DNA of 64,000 nt from Emcibacter nanhaiensis. Lineage in GTDB: Bacteria > Pseudomonadota > Alphaproteobacteria > Sphingomonadales > Emcibacteraceae. A program made the translations under genes and the position numbers. Positions 51,417 through 60,907 of the stretch are shown one piece after another. The notes below the pieces were generated by a model, which did no database searches, had not been told where the DNA came from, and saw only the letters and a program-made list of their open reading frames with translations. Position 1 is the first letter of the stretch. Each line of letters starts with the position of its first letter. The DNA lies in the NCBI RefSeq assembly GCF_006385175.1, contig NZ_VFIY01000018.1:310001-374000 (forward strand), written 5' to 3'.

Positions 51417-53171
51417 TTATACCAGCGCAGCTCCCCCTTCAAATTCCGCGAACTCCTCATCATCGGGCAGGATCATTTCGTTATGAGCCGCCCCGGAAGG
51501 CACCATCGGGAAACAGTTGGCCAGCTTGGCCACCTGGCAATCAAAGATTACCGGCTTGTCGCATTCAATCATCTCCATGATCGCCGCATCCAGGTCGGCC
51601 GGATTGCTGCAGCGGATGCCGTGCGCCCCGTAGGCCTCCGCCAGCTTGACGAAGTCCGGCAGGCTTTCCGAATAGCTGTGGCTGTAGCGACTGCCGTGGT
51701 TCAGCTGCTGCCACTGGCGCACCATGCCCATATATTCATTGTTCAGGATGAACAGCTTGACCGGCGTGTCATACTGCATCGCCGTAGCCAATTCCTGGAT
51801 ATTCATCTGGATGGACGCTTCCCCGGCGATATCGATCACCAGTGCATCCGGATGGGCCATCTGCACCCCGATCGCGGCCGGGAAACCGTATCCCATGGTG
51901 CCGAGGCCGCCGGACGTCATCCACTGGTGCGGCTCGTCAAACCCGAAATACTGGGCTGCCCACATCTGGTGCTGGCCCACTTCGGTGGTGATATAGGGTT
52001 TCTTGTCCTTGGTCAGGGCATAGAGGCGCTCGATCGCATACTGGGGCATGATGACCTTGTCGGACATCTTGTATTGCAGGCTCTTGCGCTCGCGCCAGCC
52101 GTCAATCTCGTTCCACCAGTCTTCCAGGGCTCCTTTATCCATCTCGTGCACGCCGGACTTCCAGATCTTGATCATGCTCTCCAGAACATGGGCGGCGTCG
52201 CCAACAATCGGCACGTCGACACGCACATTCTTGTTGATGGACGAACGGTCGATATCCACATGGATCTTTTTCGACTTGGGCGAAAAGGCGTCAAGGCGGC
52301 CGGTAACCCGGTCGTCAAAACGCGCCCCGATGCAGATCATCACATCACAGTCATGCATGGCCATATTGGATTCATAGGTGCCGTGCATGCCGAGCATGCC
52401 GAGGAATTGTTTGTCGGACGCCGGATAGGCGCCCAGCCCCATCAGCGTCGAGGTAATGGGCGCGCCGGTCATGCGGACAAATTCGCGCAGCAGCTGGCAA
52501 GAGGCCGTGCCGGAGTTGATCAGGCCACCGCCGGTATAGAACACCGGCTTTTTGGCCCCGGCGATCAGCTCCACTGCCTGTTTGATCGCATCCATATCCC
52601 CCTTGAGCTGGGGTTTATAGCTGCGATGTTCCAGTCGGCCGCTGTGGATAACACTGCTTTTGTCGATCTGGACGTTCTTGGGAATATCGATCACCACCGG
52701 GCCGGGCCGGCCGGAGCTTGCCACATAAAAGGCCTCGTGAATGGTGCGGGACAGATCATCCACATCCCTCACCAGATAGTTGTGCTTGGTGCAATGCCGG
52801 GTAATGCCGACCGTATCCGCTTCCTGGAACGCGTCGGAGCCGATCAGGTGAACCGGCACCTGGCCGGTCAGGCAGACGATCGGAATACTGTCCAGCATGG
52901 CATCGGTCAGGCCGGTTACCGCATTGGTCGCGCCCGGGCCGGACGTCACCAGAACAACCCCCGGCTTGCCGGTTGACCGGGCATAGCCTTCCGCCGCATG
53001 GACAGCCGCCTGCTCATGACGCACCAGGACATGCTTGATATTTTCCTGTTTGTAAATTTCATCGTAGATCGGTAGCACGGCGCCGCCCGGATATCCGAAG
53101 ATGACATCCACACCCAAATCCTGCAGGGATTTGAGTAAGATTTCCGCGCCGCTGATTTTATCCGAAGACAT
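51417..53171 (-). CDS. ilvB: Acetolactate synthase large (catalytic) subunit
   Basis: A 584-residue ThDP enzyme that makes acetolactate or acetohydroxybutyrate. The catalytic Glu is in LVRHEQAAVHAAEGYARSTG near residue 51; GDIAGEAS-type cofactor binding appears as VIDIAGEASIQMNIQELATA (note GEAS where GDGS is usual, shared by many proteobacterial enzymes only in part), followed by LNNEYMGMVRQWQQ. FAD and regulatory segments are normal. It is first of ilvB-ilvN-ilvC. The 268-base upstream region contains no leader peptide rich in Ile, Val or Leu that I can find. Confidence 0.95.
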   Translation of the reverse strand: MSSDKISGAEILLKSLQDLGVDVIFGYPGGAVLPIYDEIYKQENIKHVLVRHEQAAVHAAEGYARSTGKPGVVLVTSGPGATNAVTGLTDAMLDSIPIVCLTGQVPVHLIGSDAFQEADTVGITRHCTKHNYLVRDVDDLSRTIHEAFYVASSGRPGPVVIDIPKNVQIDKSSVIHSGRLEHRSYKPQLKGDMDAIKQAVELIAGAKKPVFYTGGGLINSGTASCQLLREFVRMTGAPITSTLMGLGAYPASDKQFLGMLGMHGTYESNMAMHDCDVMICIGARFDDRVTGRLDAFSPKSKKIHVDIDRSSINKNVRVDVPIVGDAAHVLESMIKIWKSGVHEMDKGALEDWWNEIDGWRERKSLQYKMSDKVIMPQYAIERLYALTKDKKPYITTEVGQHQMWAAQYFGFDEPHQWMTSGGLGTMGYGFPAAIGVQMAHPDALVIDIAGEASIQMNIQELATAMQYDTPVKLFILNNEYMGMVRQWQQLNHGSRYSHSYSESLPDFVKLAEAYGAHGIRCSNPADLDAAIMEMIECDKPVIFDCQVAKLANCFPMVPSGAAHNEMILPDDEEFAEFEGGAALV

Positions 53172-53404
53172 AATCTACCTTTCCAATCTGTCCATATACA
53201 AACTAATCAATCCTTAGCCCCCGGCTTTAATACATAAAATTTCGTTTTTAAAGCTATTTCGGGCAAAAAATTTCGCCAGAGACATATCATGGGATAGTAT
53301 TTCTGACGATTCTCTTTTTCCAAAGCAGGCGCAGATCATCCTCCGCCTGACGGAAAAAGGGAACATACCGACACATTATTACATAGTCAAGCTTATTTTG
53401 TGAA

Positions 53405-53437
53405 ATAAAAATTCAAAAATCATCTTTTTGAATTTAA
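53405..53437 (-). terminator. Terminator after miaA
   Basis: AAATTCAAAAA (53409-53419) is perfectly inverted at 53425-53435 around five bases; on the minus strand TTATTT follows. The stem is A/T-rich, so stability is moderate. Confidence 0.65.
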
Positions 53438-53439
53438 CA

Positions 53440-54342
53440 TTATTTCATTTTTATTAAATTCCAGTCCGCGCACTGGTTTCGAAACCAGGTCATTTGCCGC
53501 TTGGCAAACTGCCGCGTCTGGGTCTGGCTCTGTTCGGTGGCCTCCTCCAGGGAAATCTCTCCTTCGAGATATTTGATCAGCGGCGGCACGCCAAGGGACT
53601 TCATCACCGGCAGCTCCGGATCATACCCACAGGCCATCAGCGCCTCAACTTCCTCCAGCGCCCGGCCCTGCTCGATCATCTGGCGAAAACGCAGGTCGCA
53701 ACGGGCGTAAAGATCTTCCCGGTCCCGCTCCAGCACATATTTTTCGATCTGTACATCGGCTCGGGCCGCGAGGCCGCCCTGCCCCGGCTGTTGCTGCCAG
53801 TAGCTTAACGGTTTGCCAGTGCTCCGCATCACTTCCAGGCCCCGGGCGATGCGCTGGCCGTCCATGGGGGAGATCCTGTCCGCCCAGTCCGGGTCAAGCT
53901 CCTTAAGCTTTTCCCACGCCGCCTCCGGTCCCTCATCCGCCACTTCTGTGCGGACCCGTTCCCGGATCGCGGGATCGATCTCCGGCACCGGCGACAGGCC
54001 CTCCAGCAGGGTCTTGAAATAAAGACCGGTGCCGCCCACAACGATGGCCAGCTTGCCGCGGCTCCAGATCTCCTCGATCACCGGCAGCGCCATCTGCCGC
54101 CAGCGTTCCGCCGAACAGGGATCATCGCCGCTGAGCACGCCATAGAGATGATGCGGGCAGAGCCGCTCCTCCTCTTCAGACGGACGGGCGGTCAGGTCGC
54201 GAAGTTCGGCATAGACCTGCATGCTGTCCGCATTGACGATCTCGCCGTCCTGCTCCCGCGCCCACTGAAGTGCCAGGGACGACTTGCCGCTGGCGGTCGG
54301 CCCGGCCAGCAATATGATATTTTTCTGACTTTTGTCACTCAT
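53440..54342 (-). CDS. miaA: tRNA dimethylallyltransferase
   Basis: A 300-residue MiaA, which adds the isopentenyl group to A37 of tRNAs reading UNN codons. The P-loop LLAGPTASGKSSLALQWARE lies near the N-terminus, followed by VNADSMQVYAELRDLTARPS and VGGTGLYFKTLLEGL, the substrate channel. I start at the ATG at 54342, where the peptide begins MSDKSQKNIILLAG; a longer frame adds 19 unrelated residues. It is divergent from serB. Confidence 0.95.
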   Translation of the reverse strand: MSDKSQKNIILLAGPTASGKSSLALQWAREQDGEIVNADSMQVYAELRDLTARPSEEEERLCPHHLYGVLSGDDPCSAERWRQMALPVIEEIWSRGKLAIVVGGTGLYFKTLLEGLSPVPEIDPAIRERVRTEVADEGPEAAWEKLKELDPDWADRISPMDGQRIARGLEVMRSTGKPLSYWQQQPGQGGLAARADVQIEKYVLERDREDLYARCDLRFRQMIEQGRALEEVEALMACGYDPELPVMKSLGVPPLIKYLEGEISLEEATEQSQTQTRQFAKRQMTWFRNQCADWNLIKMK

Positions 54343-54434
54343 GACCAAATTTCCATAGCCTTCCGGGACCACTTGGTGTACCGATAGGCCAAACCACATA
54401 TATGAACTTGTAACTGATTTACCGAACCTGTGCC

Positions 54435-55334
54435 ATGAAGAATATCCTGACCCTGATCAGCAATCCCGCCGCCCCCGGCCTGACCGAGAAAACGCTCCGT
54501 CAGTATAAAGATGCCCTGGCCGACTTGGGCGCTGTCCATGAGGACATTGCCTGGCTCAGCGAAGGCGAAGCCGCCGATATCGCCTTCGACAGCGACCTCG
54601 AGGCTGCCCGTGAGGCGCTTGCACCGCTGCTGGAGCAGGAAGCACTGGATTTTGCCCTGCAGCCGCTGCAGCATCGGCGCAAGAAACTACTGGTCGCAGA
54701 TATGGACAGCACCATCATCCAGGTGGAATGTATCGACGAGCTGGCCGATTTTGCCGGCCTCAAGGAAAAGGTTTCCGCCATCACCGAAGCCGCCATGCGC
54801 GGCGAACTGGATTTCGAGCAGGCGCTTCGGGAACGTGTCGGCCTGCTCCGGGGTATGGATACCGCAGTTCTGGAAAAAGTATTTAAAGAGCGTGTGGTCC
54901 TGACCCCGGGCGCCGTGGAAATGGTGCAGACCATGAACAAGTCCGGCGCCAACACCGTGCTGGTGTCCGGCGGCTTTACGTTCTTCACTGACCGGGTGGC
55001 GCGCCTCACCGGCTTCCAGGTCAACCGCGGCAATATCCTCGGCATCGACGGCGACCAATTGTCCGGCGAAGTGGAAGACCCCATCGTCGACAGCAACACC
55101 AAGCTCGACTCCCTGCATGAATTCCAGGACATTGCCGGCCTGGAAATGAGCCAGACCATCGCCGTCGGCGACGGCGCCAATGACATTCCGATGATCGATG
55201 CGGCGGGACTGGGCGTCGCCTTCCATCCCAAGCCGGCCGCGGCCAAGGCTGCCGATGTGGTGATCCGGCACGGCGACCTGACCGCCCTGCTTTATATCCA
55301 GGGGTTCCAGAAAAGCGAATTCGTCACCGGCTAG
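54435..55334 (+). CDS. serB: Phosphoserine phosphatase
   Basis: A 299-residue HAD phosphatase that releases serine from phosphoserine. Motif I is LLVADMDSTIIQVECIDELA (about residues 88-107), motif II VLVSGGFTFFTDRVA, motif III and IV AVGDGANDIPMIDAAGLGVA. The N-terminal 80 residues form an ACT-like extension seen in proteobacterial SerB. It is monocistronic, with a terminator shared with degP. Confidence 0.96.
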   Translation: MKNILTLISNPAAPGLTEKTLRQYKDALADLGAVHEDIAWLSEGEAADIAFDSDLEAAREALAPLLEQEALDFALQPLQHRRKKLLVADMDSTIIQVECIDELADFAGLKEKVSAITEAAMRGELDFEQALRERVGLLRGMDTAVLEKVFKERVVLTPGAVEMVQTMNKSGANTVLVSGGFTFFTDRVARLTGFQVNRGNILGIDGDQLSGEVEDPIVDSNTKLDSLHEFQDIAGLEMSQTIAVGDGANDIPMIDAAGLGVAFHPKPAAAKAADVVIRHGDLTALLYIQGFQKSEFVTG

Positions 55335-55353
55335 GCCGGAAACAAGATCAACC

Positions 55354-55391
55354 ACAAAAAAGGCCGGGAATTTCCCGGCCTTTCTTTTTGA
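55354..55391. terminator. Bidirectional terminator between serB and degP
   Basis: AAAGGCCGGGAA and TTTCCCGGCCTTT form a stem of about 12 bp with almost no loop beyond AATT, flanked by an A run and TTTCTTTTT. Confidence 0.88.
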
Positions 55392-55408
55392 TTAGTTCAG
55401 TGGCGAGA

Positions 55409-56881
55409 TTATTCATCCTCGTCAAATTTCACCGGCACATGGCTGTAATCGCCGCGGCGATAAACTTTCAGAAGCACGGACTTGCGGCCTTTCTTCTTCA
55501 ATTCATCAATCCGGCTGATCGCCTCTTCCACAGTGGAGACTTCCTCCTGTGTGACTTCAACAATCACGTCACCGCGACGCAGACCACGTTCGAAGGCCGG
55601 GCTGTAGCTTTCCACACCGGCAATCAGAACGCCTTTGAAGTCCGCATCCAGATCAAGGGCTTCACGGGTCTTGTCGGTAAGGTCCTCAAGGGTCAGGCCA
55701 ATCACTTTTTCGGACGGAATGTCCGGCTGGTCCTCGTCAGCCGTAGCCGGAACCACGTCTTTCTCTTCCTCGTCAAGCTCTGCAATGGTGATTTTCAGGT
55801 TTTTCCGGTCACCCTTGCGCAGGACGACGACCTTGACCGTCTTGCCGATCTTGGTATTGGCCACGATGCGTGGCAGTTCACGCATTTCACCCACTTCCTG
55901 GCCATCGAATTCAATGATGATATCACCGGATTCAACACCACCCTTGTCCGCCGGGCTTTCCTTGTTCACGCTGGATACCAGGGCGCCATATTCACGGTCC
56001 ATGCCCAGGCTCTCGGCAATGTCCTTGGTCACCGCCTGGATGCTGACACCGAGCCAGCCGCGACGGGTGTGACCATATTCCATGATCTGGTCAACCACAT
56101 GTTTGGCCTGGCTGCTGGGCACGGCAAAGCCGATCCCGATGTTGCCGCCAGAGGGGCTGTAGATGGCTGTGTTAATACCGATCACTTCACCGTCCATGTT
56201 GAACATGGGGCCGCCGGAGTTGCCGCGGTTGATGGAGGCATCGGTCTGCAGGTAGTTATCATAGGGGCCGCTGTTGATGTCGCGGTTGCGGGCGGAAATA
56301 ATCCCGGCCGTCACTGATCCACCAAGACCATAGGGATTGCCGATGGCCAGGATCCAGTCACCGACCCGGGACTTGCTGTCGTCGCCAAACTTCACGAACG
56401 GCAGCGGCTCGTCCACCTTGATCTTGAGCACCGCCACATCGACCTTGCTGTCCTTGCCGATGATTTCGGCATCATATTCGGTGCCGTCATGCATGCGGAC
56501 GGACACTTCGTCCGCCTTGTCAATCACATGGTTGTTGGTGATGATGATGCCGTCTGCGGAAATAATAAACCCTGACCCGAGCGACATGCGCTGGCGGGTA
56601 CGCGGGCGCTTGCCTTCATCATCGCCGTTATTGTTGTCGCGGTCCTCAAACCGTTTGAAGAACTCCTCAAACGGGGAACCGGGAGGGAACTGAGGAAATC
56701 CCTCGTTTCTGTCGATCCGCACATTCTGCTTGGTATAGACATTGACAACGGTCGGCAGGAGTTTGTCCGAAAGGTCCGCGAAACTATCCGGGGCGCCTTT
56801 CGCAAATACGGCTGTCGGGATCGCAACAACGCAAATTGCGACAACCAGAATATTACTGAGATATTTTTTCACTTTCGTCAT
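55409..56881 (-). CDS. degP: DegP/MucD-type periplasmic serine protease
   Basis: A 490-residue Do-family protease and chaperone. The signal peptide covers residues 1-27 (AVFA). The catalytic triad is His118 (ITNNHVID), Asp148 (KVDVAVL) and Ser222 (RGNSGGPMF). Two PDZ domains follow (about 260-360 and 390-480). A region rich in Asp and Asn (about 79-92) lies in the LA loop. It degrades misfolded envelope proteins. It is the last gene of hflK-hflC-DUF2065-degP, with a 170-base gap that probably holds its own promoter. Confidence 0.95.
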   Translation of the reverse strand: MTKVKKYLSNILVVAICVVAIPTAVFAKGAPDSFADLSDKLLPTVVNVYTKQNVRIDRNEGFPQFPPGSPFEEFFKRFEDRDNNNGDDEGKRPRTRQRMSLGSGFIISADGIIITNNHVIDKADEVSVRMHDGTEYDAEIIGKDSKVDVAVLKIKVDEPLPFVKFGDDSKSRVGDWILAIGNPYGLGGSVTAGIISARNRDINSGPYDNYLQTDASINRGNSGGPMFNMDGEVIGINTAIYSPSGGNIGIGFAVPSSQAKHVVDQIMEYGHTRRGWLGVSIQAVTKDIAESLGMDREYGALVSSVNKESPADKGGVESGDIIIEFDGQEVGEMRELPRIVANTKIGKTVKVVVLRKGDRKNLKITIAELDEEEKDVVPATADEDQPDIPSEKVIGLTLEDLTDKTREALDLDADFKGVLIAGVESYSPAFERGLRRGDVIVEVTQEEVSTVEEAISRIDELKKKGRKSVLLKVYRRGDYSHVPVKFDEDE

Positions 56882-57053
56882 ACCAATTCCTGAGATCTTC
56901 CGATTTATTTTACGTACCGACCAATCAAATCCGTTGGTCCGAACGCTGTTCTTTTCCCTAGATAGACCACCTGTGTTCCCAGGTTTTTTTGTACGTTATC
57001 ACAAATCTAGGCGCAAAATAGACACCTGCCAGCCCCTTGATCGTATTTTTACA

Positions 57054-57245
57054 CTATTTCATCGCATAAATAATGACCATACCCAGGACAACCGCAACCA
57101 GCCCGGTTATCCTGAGCGTCATTTCCGGCATAGTCATTGCCATACGCATCATCTTGCGCATCTGCTCGGGAAACAGGGCGTAGACCACCCCTTCCACCAC
57201 AAGAACCGAGGCCAGCGCCAATGCCAGTATTTCGAAAAGGGATAT
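57054..57245 (-). CDS. DUF2065 small membrane protein
   Basis: A 63-codon frame directly after hflC: SLFEILALALASVLVVEGVV, then YALFPEQMRKMMRMAMTMPE, then a second helix ending YAMK. This is the two-helix DUF2065 protein that usually sits between hflC and degP. No ATG, GTG or TTG lies at its beginning. The start codon position expected from family length is ATA at 57245, eight bases after AAGGA and two bases after the hflC stop. The assigned start is therefore non-canonical or depends on re-initiation from hflC. Function unknown; a link with the HflKC complex is likely from context. Confidence 0.75.
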   Translation of the reverse strand: MSLFEILALALASVLVVEGVVYALFPEQMRKMMRMAMTMPEMTLRITGLVAVVLGMVIIYAMK

Positions 57246-57247
57246 GG

Positions 57248-58117
57248 CTATTTTCCTTCTTTGTCGCCGAAATACCTGAAAAACTCGCTGTCCGGAGACA
57301 GGACCATGGTGGTTTTCCCATCGGCGATAGCTTTCCGGTAGGCCTGCAGCGAGCGGTAAAAGGAGTAGAACTCCGCATCCCGGCTGAACGCCTTGGCGAA
57401 GGTCCGGGTCGCGATGGCATCCCCTTCACCGCGCAGCTTCTGGCTGTCACGCTCCGCTTCAGCAATCAGAATGGTTTTTTCCTTGTCTGCCGTCGCCTTG
57501 ATGCGCGCGGCCTCTTCTTCACCCAGGGCGCGGGCTTCGCGGGCCTCGCGGTCACGTTCCGCTTCCATGCGCTGGAAAATATTCTGGCTGTTCTGCACCG
57601 GCAAATCTGTCCGGCGAATGCGCACGTCCACCACTTGGACACCAAGCTGTTCAGCTTCCGGTCCAACAGACTTCATAATCTCCGCGCGCAATTCGTCGCG
57701 TTCGCCACTGAGAATAGCCGTAAACTGCATCCGGCCCAACACCTCGCGCATGTTGGAATTGACGATGGTGGCCATACGGGTCTGCACACCCTGCACATTG
57801 CGTACGGTCTGGTACACCTTCAGCGGATCCAGAATACGCAATTCTGTGAAGGCATCAACAATGACCCGTTTCTGGTCCTCGGTGATAACTTCCTGTTCCG
57901 GGCTGTCCAGCAGCAGGATGCGTTTTTCCATATACACAACATTCTGCACCAGCGGAATCTTGAAATTCAGTCCCGGCTCACGCACGGTCCGTTTCGGCTC
58001 CCCGAACTGCAGAACCAGCGCCTGCTCGGTTTCCCTGACGGTAAATATAGACGCCCCGATCACCAGGATAAGAGCTCCAAGAACGACCAGCGCACCAATT
58101 GATCCGATTTTTTTCAT
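57248..58117 (-). CDS. hflC: HflC, modulator of FtsH protease
   Basis: A 289-residue SPFH/band-7 protein with one N-terminal membrane helix (about 7-27). The core reads TEQALVLQFGEPKRTVREPG and VVDVRIRRTDLPVQNSQNIF; the helical part (EREARALGEEEAARIKATAD-like, rich in Glu, Arg and Ala) builds the HflKC cage around FtsH. It pairs with hflK 21 bases upstream. Confidence 0.95.
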   Translation of the reverse strand: MKKIGSIGALVVLGALILVIGASIFTVRETEQALVLQFGEPKRTVREPGLNFKIPLVQNVVYMEKRILLLDSPEQEVITEDQKRVIVDAFTELRILDPLKVYQTVRNVQGVQTRMATIVNSNMREVLGRMQFTAILSGERDELRAEIMKSVGPEAEQLGVQVVDVRIRRTDLPVQNSQNIFQRMEAERDREAREARALGEEEAARIKATADKEKTILIAEAERDSQKLRGEGDAIATRTFAKAFSRDAEFYSFYRSLQAYRKAIADGKTTMVLSPDSEFFRYFGDKEGK

Positions 58118-58138
58118 CTTTTTTCTCCTGATCCGCTC

Positions 58139-59215
58139 TTATTGTTTTTTCTTCAGTTCATTGAGAGGAAGATAGGGCACGACCCCGCCCTCCTTCTCGA
58201 TCAGGACCTTGTCGATGTTGGCCAGGATTTGCTCCATGGTCTCCAGATACATCCGCTTGCGGGTTACATCCTTGGCCTGCTTGTATTCCTCATACACGGC
58301 CAGGAAACGGGACGCCTCCCCTTCGGCCTTGGCAATCACCTGGGCCTTGTAGGCTTCGGCTTCCTGCATCATTTTCGCCGCTTCACCACGGGCCCGGGGA
58401 ACGATATCGTTTTTATATGCTTCCGCCTGGTTCACCGTTTTTTCCCGGTCGGCTTCCGCCCGCTGCACTTCGCGAAAGGCCTCGATCACCTGGGCTGGCG
58501 GATCCACTTTGGTCAGCTTGATCTGGGTGACTTCCACACCAGATTCATATTCATCCAGAATGGCCTGGATATTCTCGCGCGCTTCCCGCTCGATACTGCC
58601 GCGACCAGCCGTCAGGGCCTGCTGGATCGGGGTGCGGGCGATGATATCACGGACCGCGCTTTGGGCCACCGTGCGTATGGTCTGTGCCGGATTATCGACT
58701 TTAAACAAATATTTGCCGGCGTCCGAAATCCGCCACAGGACGGAAAATTCCACATCGACGATATTCTCGTCGCCGGTCAGCATCTGCCGTTCCTTGGCCA
58801 GGTCCACCGAATAGTTTATTCCCTGAACAGAGCCTGTACCCTTGAAGCCGATATCGATCTGGTTGATTTCCGTGACTTTTGGTTTGATCACGGTCTCGAT
58901 CGGCGCCGGCAGGTGATAATGAAGACCCGGAGAGGTTGTTTCCGTCCATTCACCAAAGCGCAGGACGACACCTGCCTCGTTGGTATTAACCCGGTAGAAT
59001 CCAGTCAGCAGCCAGCCGCCGATGACAAGCAGCAGAAGCAATGAAAAGCCTTTTCCACCGCCCACATTGCCGGAAAAGGTATTTTTGAATTTGTCCTGGC
59101 CTTTGCGGATCAGATCCTCAATGTTGGGTGGCTCCTGACCGCCGCCCCCGCCTCTGCGGGGTCCCTGTCCCCAGGGTCCTCGATCTCCTCCACCACCATT
59201 ACTTTGCCAGGGCAT
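58139..59215 (-). CDS. hflK: HflK, modulator of FtsH protease
   Basis: A 358-residue SPFH protein with a Gly-rich N-terminal tail (about residues 1-28, typical of HflK), a membrane helix (about 52-70), and the band-7 core NTNEAGVVLRFGEWTETTSP, then VEVTQIKLTKVDPPAQVIEA. With HflC it forms the membrane cage that limits FtsH access to substrates. It is first gene of the operon; the 147-base divergent spacer to mrp holds both promoters. Confidence 0.96.
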   Translation of the reverse strand: MPWQSNGGGGDRGPWGQGPRRGGGGGQEPPNIEDLIRKGQDKFKNTFSGNVGGGKGFSLLLLLVIGGWLLTGFYRVNTNEAGVVLRFGEWTETTSPGLHYHLPAPIETVIKPKVTEINQIDIGFKGTGSVQGINYSVDLAKERQMLTGDENIVDVEFSVLWRISDAGKYLFKVDNPAQTIRTVAQSAVRDIIARTPIQQALTAGRGSIEREARENIQAILDEYESGVEVTQIKLTKVDPPAQVIEAFREVQRAEADREKTVNQAEAYKNDIVPRARGEAAKMMQEAEAYKAQVIAKAEGEASRFLAVYEEYKQAKDVTRKRMYLETMEQILANIDKVLIEKEGGVVPYLPLNELKKKQ

Positions 59216-59362
59216 TCATACCTCCTTGATTATATCAATGCTTTTAAGGGGAAAGTTACAGTTTTCCTCTTACAAATCCGTCTGACTACCTTATATGCTA
59301 AGCAGACCGTTTATTCAACGGACAGAGACAGCTCGACAAGTCCCCTATTAGGTAGGAAATTA

Positions 59363-60490
59363 ATGTTCAATATCAAGAAAAATAAAAAGAAAATCGACGA
59401 GAAAAGTCTGCTCGAATTGCTGGGCAACATCAAGCACCCGGCCAAGGGACGGGATATCGTGTCACTGGGTATGGTGCAGGGCCTGAAACTGAACGGCGAC
59501 CATGTCACATTTGCCCTGGAGATCGTGCCCGCCGAGGCCAATGAAATGGAAGCTCTGCGCCGCCAGGCGGATGAGGCGCTGCTCGCCCTGGACGGGGTCA
59601 ACCGGGTGACCTCGGTGCTGACCGCAGAACGTCCCGCCGGAAGTGACCAACCCGCTGCAAAACCAAATGCCGCACCAAAGTCGCCTATGCCGCACGGCGC
59701 AAGCAGCGGCCCGGCCAAAAAAGTCCCCGGCGTAAAACATGTCATTGCCGTGGCCAGCGGCAAAGGCGGGGTGGGCAAGTCGACCACCTCTGTCAACCTG
59801 GCCCTGGCACTGGGGGCGCTGGGCCTCAAAGCCGGGGTTTTTGATATTGATATCTACGGTCCCTCCATTCCGCGCCTGCTCGGCACCGAAGATACCCGCC
59901 CCGAAAGCCTGGGCGACGGTAAAATCACCCCGGTTTTCAGCCACGGCCTGGCCACCATGTCCATCGGCTACCTGCTGGAAAAGGACACGGCCACCATCTG
60001 GCGCGGCCCCATGGTCATGGGCGCCATCCAGCAGATGCTGCGCGATGTAAAATGGGACCTGGACGGTGAACTGGATGTGCTGGTGGTCGACCTGCCGCCG
60101 GGCACCGGCGACGCACAACTGACCCTGGTGCAGACGGTGGAACTTGACGGCGCCGTAATTGTCTCCACCCCGCAGGACATCGCCCTGATTGACGCCCGCA
60201 AGGGACTGGACATGTTCAACAAGACAAACACCAAGGTCCTCGGCCTGATCGAGAACATGAGTTATTTCCTGTGCCCCAGCTGCGGCGAACGCAGCGACAT
60301 TTTCGGCCATGGCGGCGCCCGGGAAACCGCGGCCGAAAAAGGGATCACTTTCCTGGGCGAAATTCCCCTGCATATGGACATCCGGGAAAGTTCCGACGCC
60401 GGCACCCCCATCGTCGTCAAGGATCCGGAAAGTCCCCATGCGCAGGCCTACCTTGAAATTGCCCGCAAGATCATGGAACAGCTGCCGTGA
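59363..60490 (+). CDS. Mrp/ApbC iron-sulfur cluster carrier ATPase
   Basis: A 375-residue protein. Residues about 15-95 are the N-terminal MIP18/DUF59 domain (IVSLGMVQGLKLNGDHVTFA), a Pro/Ala linker follows, and the P-loop ATPase begins with VASGKGGVGKSTTSVNLALA near residue 131. Cys304 and Cys307 in FLCPSCGERSDIFG are the cluster-bridging pair. It delivers Fe-S clusters to target proteins. I start at the ATG at 59363, after AGGA; the frame is open farther upstream but that stretch does not resemble the family. Confidence 0.94.
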   Translation: MFNIKKNKKKIDEKSLLELLGNIKHPAKGRDIVSLGMVQGLKLNGDHVTFALEIVPAEANEMEALRRQADEALLALDGVNRVTSVLTAERPAGSDQPAAKPNAAPKSPMPHGASSGPAKKVPGVKHVIAVASGKGGVGKSTTSVNLALALGALGLKAGVFDIDIYGPSIPRLLGTEDTRPESLGDGKITPVFSHGLATMSIGYLLEKDTATIWRGPMVMGAIQQMLRDVKWDLDGELDVLVVDLPPGTGDAQLTLVQTVELDGAVIVSTPQDIALIDARKGLDMFNKTNTKVLGLIENMSYFLCPSCGERSDIFGHGGARETAAEKGITFLGEIPLHMDIRESSDAGTPIVVKDPESPHAQAYLEIARKIMEQLP

Positions 60491-60906
60491 GCCTGATTAC
60501 GACCGACCAGGACCTCGCCGCCCTGCTGACAGACGTCAAAACCATCGCCCTGGTTGGCGCCAGCGACAAGCCGGCCCGAGCCAGCAATAGCGTCCTGAAA
60601 TTCCTGCTGGACAAGGGCTATGACGTCTATCCGGTCAATCCCGGTCTGGCCGGCCAGCAACTCTATGGGCGCAAGGTCTATGCCTCGCTGTCCGATATCC
60701 CGGCTTCTATCGACATGGTGGATATCTTCCGCAATTCAAAAGATGCCGCCGGTGCAGTCGACCAAGCCATAGAAGCAGGCGCCGGGGCCGTCTGGATGCA
60801 ACTGGGTGTGATTAACCGGGAAGCCGCCGACAAGGCTGTGAAACATGGCCTGAAAGTGGTGATGGACCGCTGTCCAAAGATCGAAATTCCAAGGCTTGGA
60901 TTATAG
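60487..60906 (+). CDS. CoA-binding domain protein (YccU family)
   Basis: A 139-residue single Rossmann-like CoA-binding domain. TIALVGASDKPARASNSVLK and YDVYPVNPGLAGQQLYGRKV are the nucleotide-binding loops; AVWMQLGVINREAADKA and VVMDRCPKIE complete the family pattern. Function is unknown. Its GTG start overlaps the mrp stop (GTGA), so it is translationally coupled. Confidence 0.9.
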   Translation: MSLITTDQDLAALLTDVKTIALVGASDKPARASNSVLKFLLDKGYDVYPVNPGLAGQQLYGRKVYASLSDIPASIDMVDIFRNSKDAAGAVDQAIEAGAGAVWMQLGVINREAADKAVKHGLKVVMDRCPKIEIPRLGL

Positions 60907-60907
60907 A

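Noticed and set aside
51057-52976. Very long open frame antisense to ilvB
   Set aside because: It mirrors the codon bias of ilvB, is rich in His, Gly and Arg and shows no domain. Similar mirror frames lie opposite mrdA (41962-43728), the TolB-TPR gene (14224-15870) and the M24 peptidase (7450-8745).
53172-53439. Possible ilvB leader peptide
   Set aside because: The short minus-strand frames here (27-41 codons) are not enriched in Ile, Val or Leu codons and no terminator/antiterminator pair is evident.
57049-57465. 138-residue minus-strand frame over hflC and DUF2065
   Set aside because: Its sequence is low-complexity and unlike any family, while the other frame encodes a clear DUF2065 protein.
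59204-59362. N-terminal extension of the Mrp protein
   Set aside because: It overlaps the hflK start region, and the ATG at 59363 with AGGA gives the normal family length.
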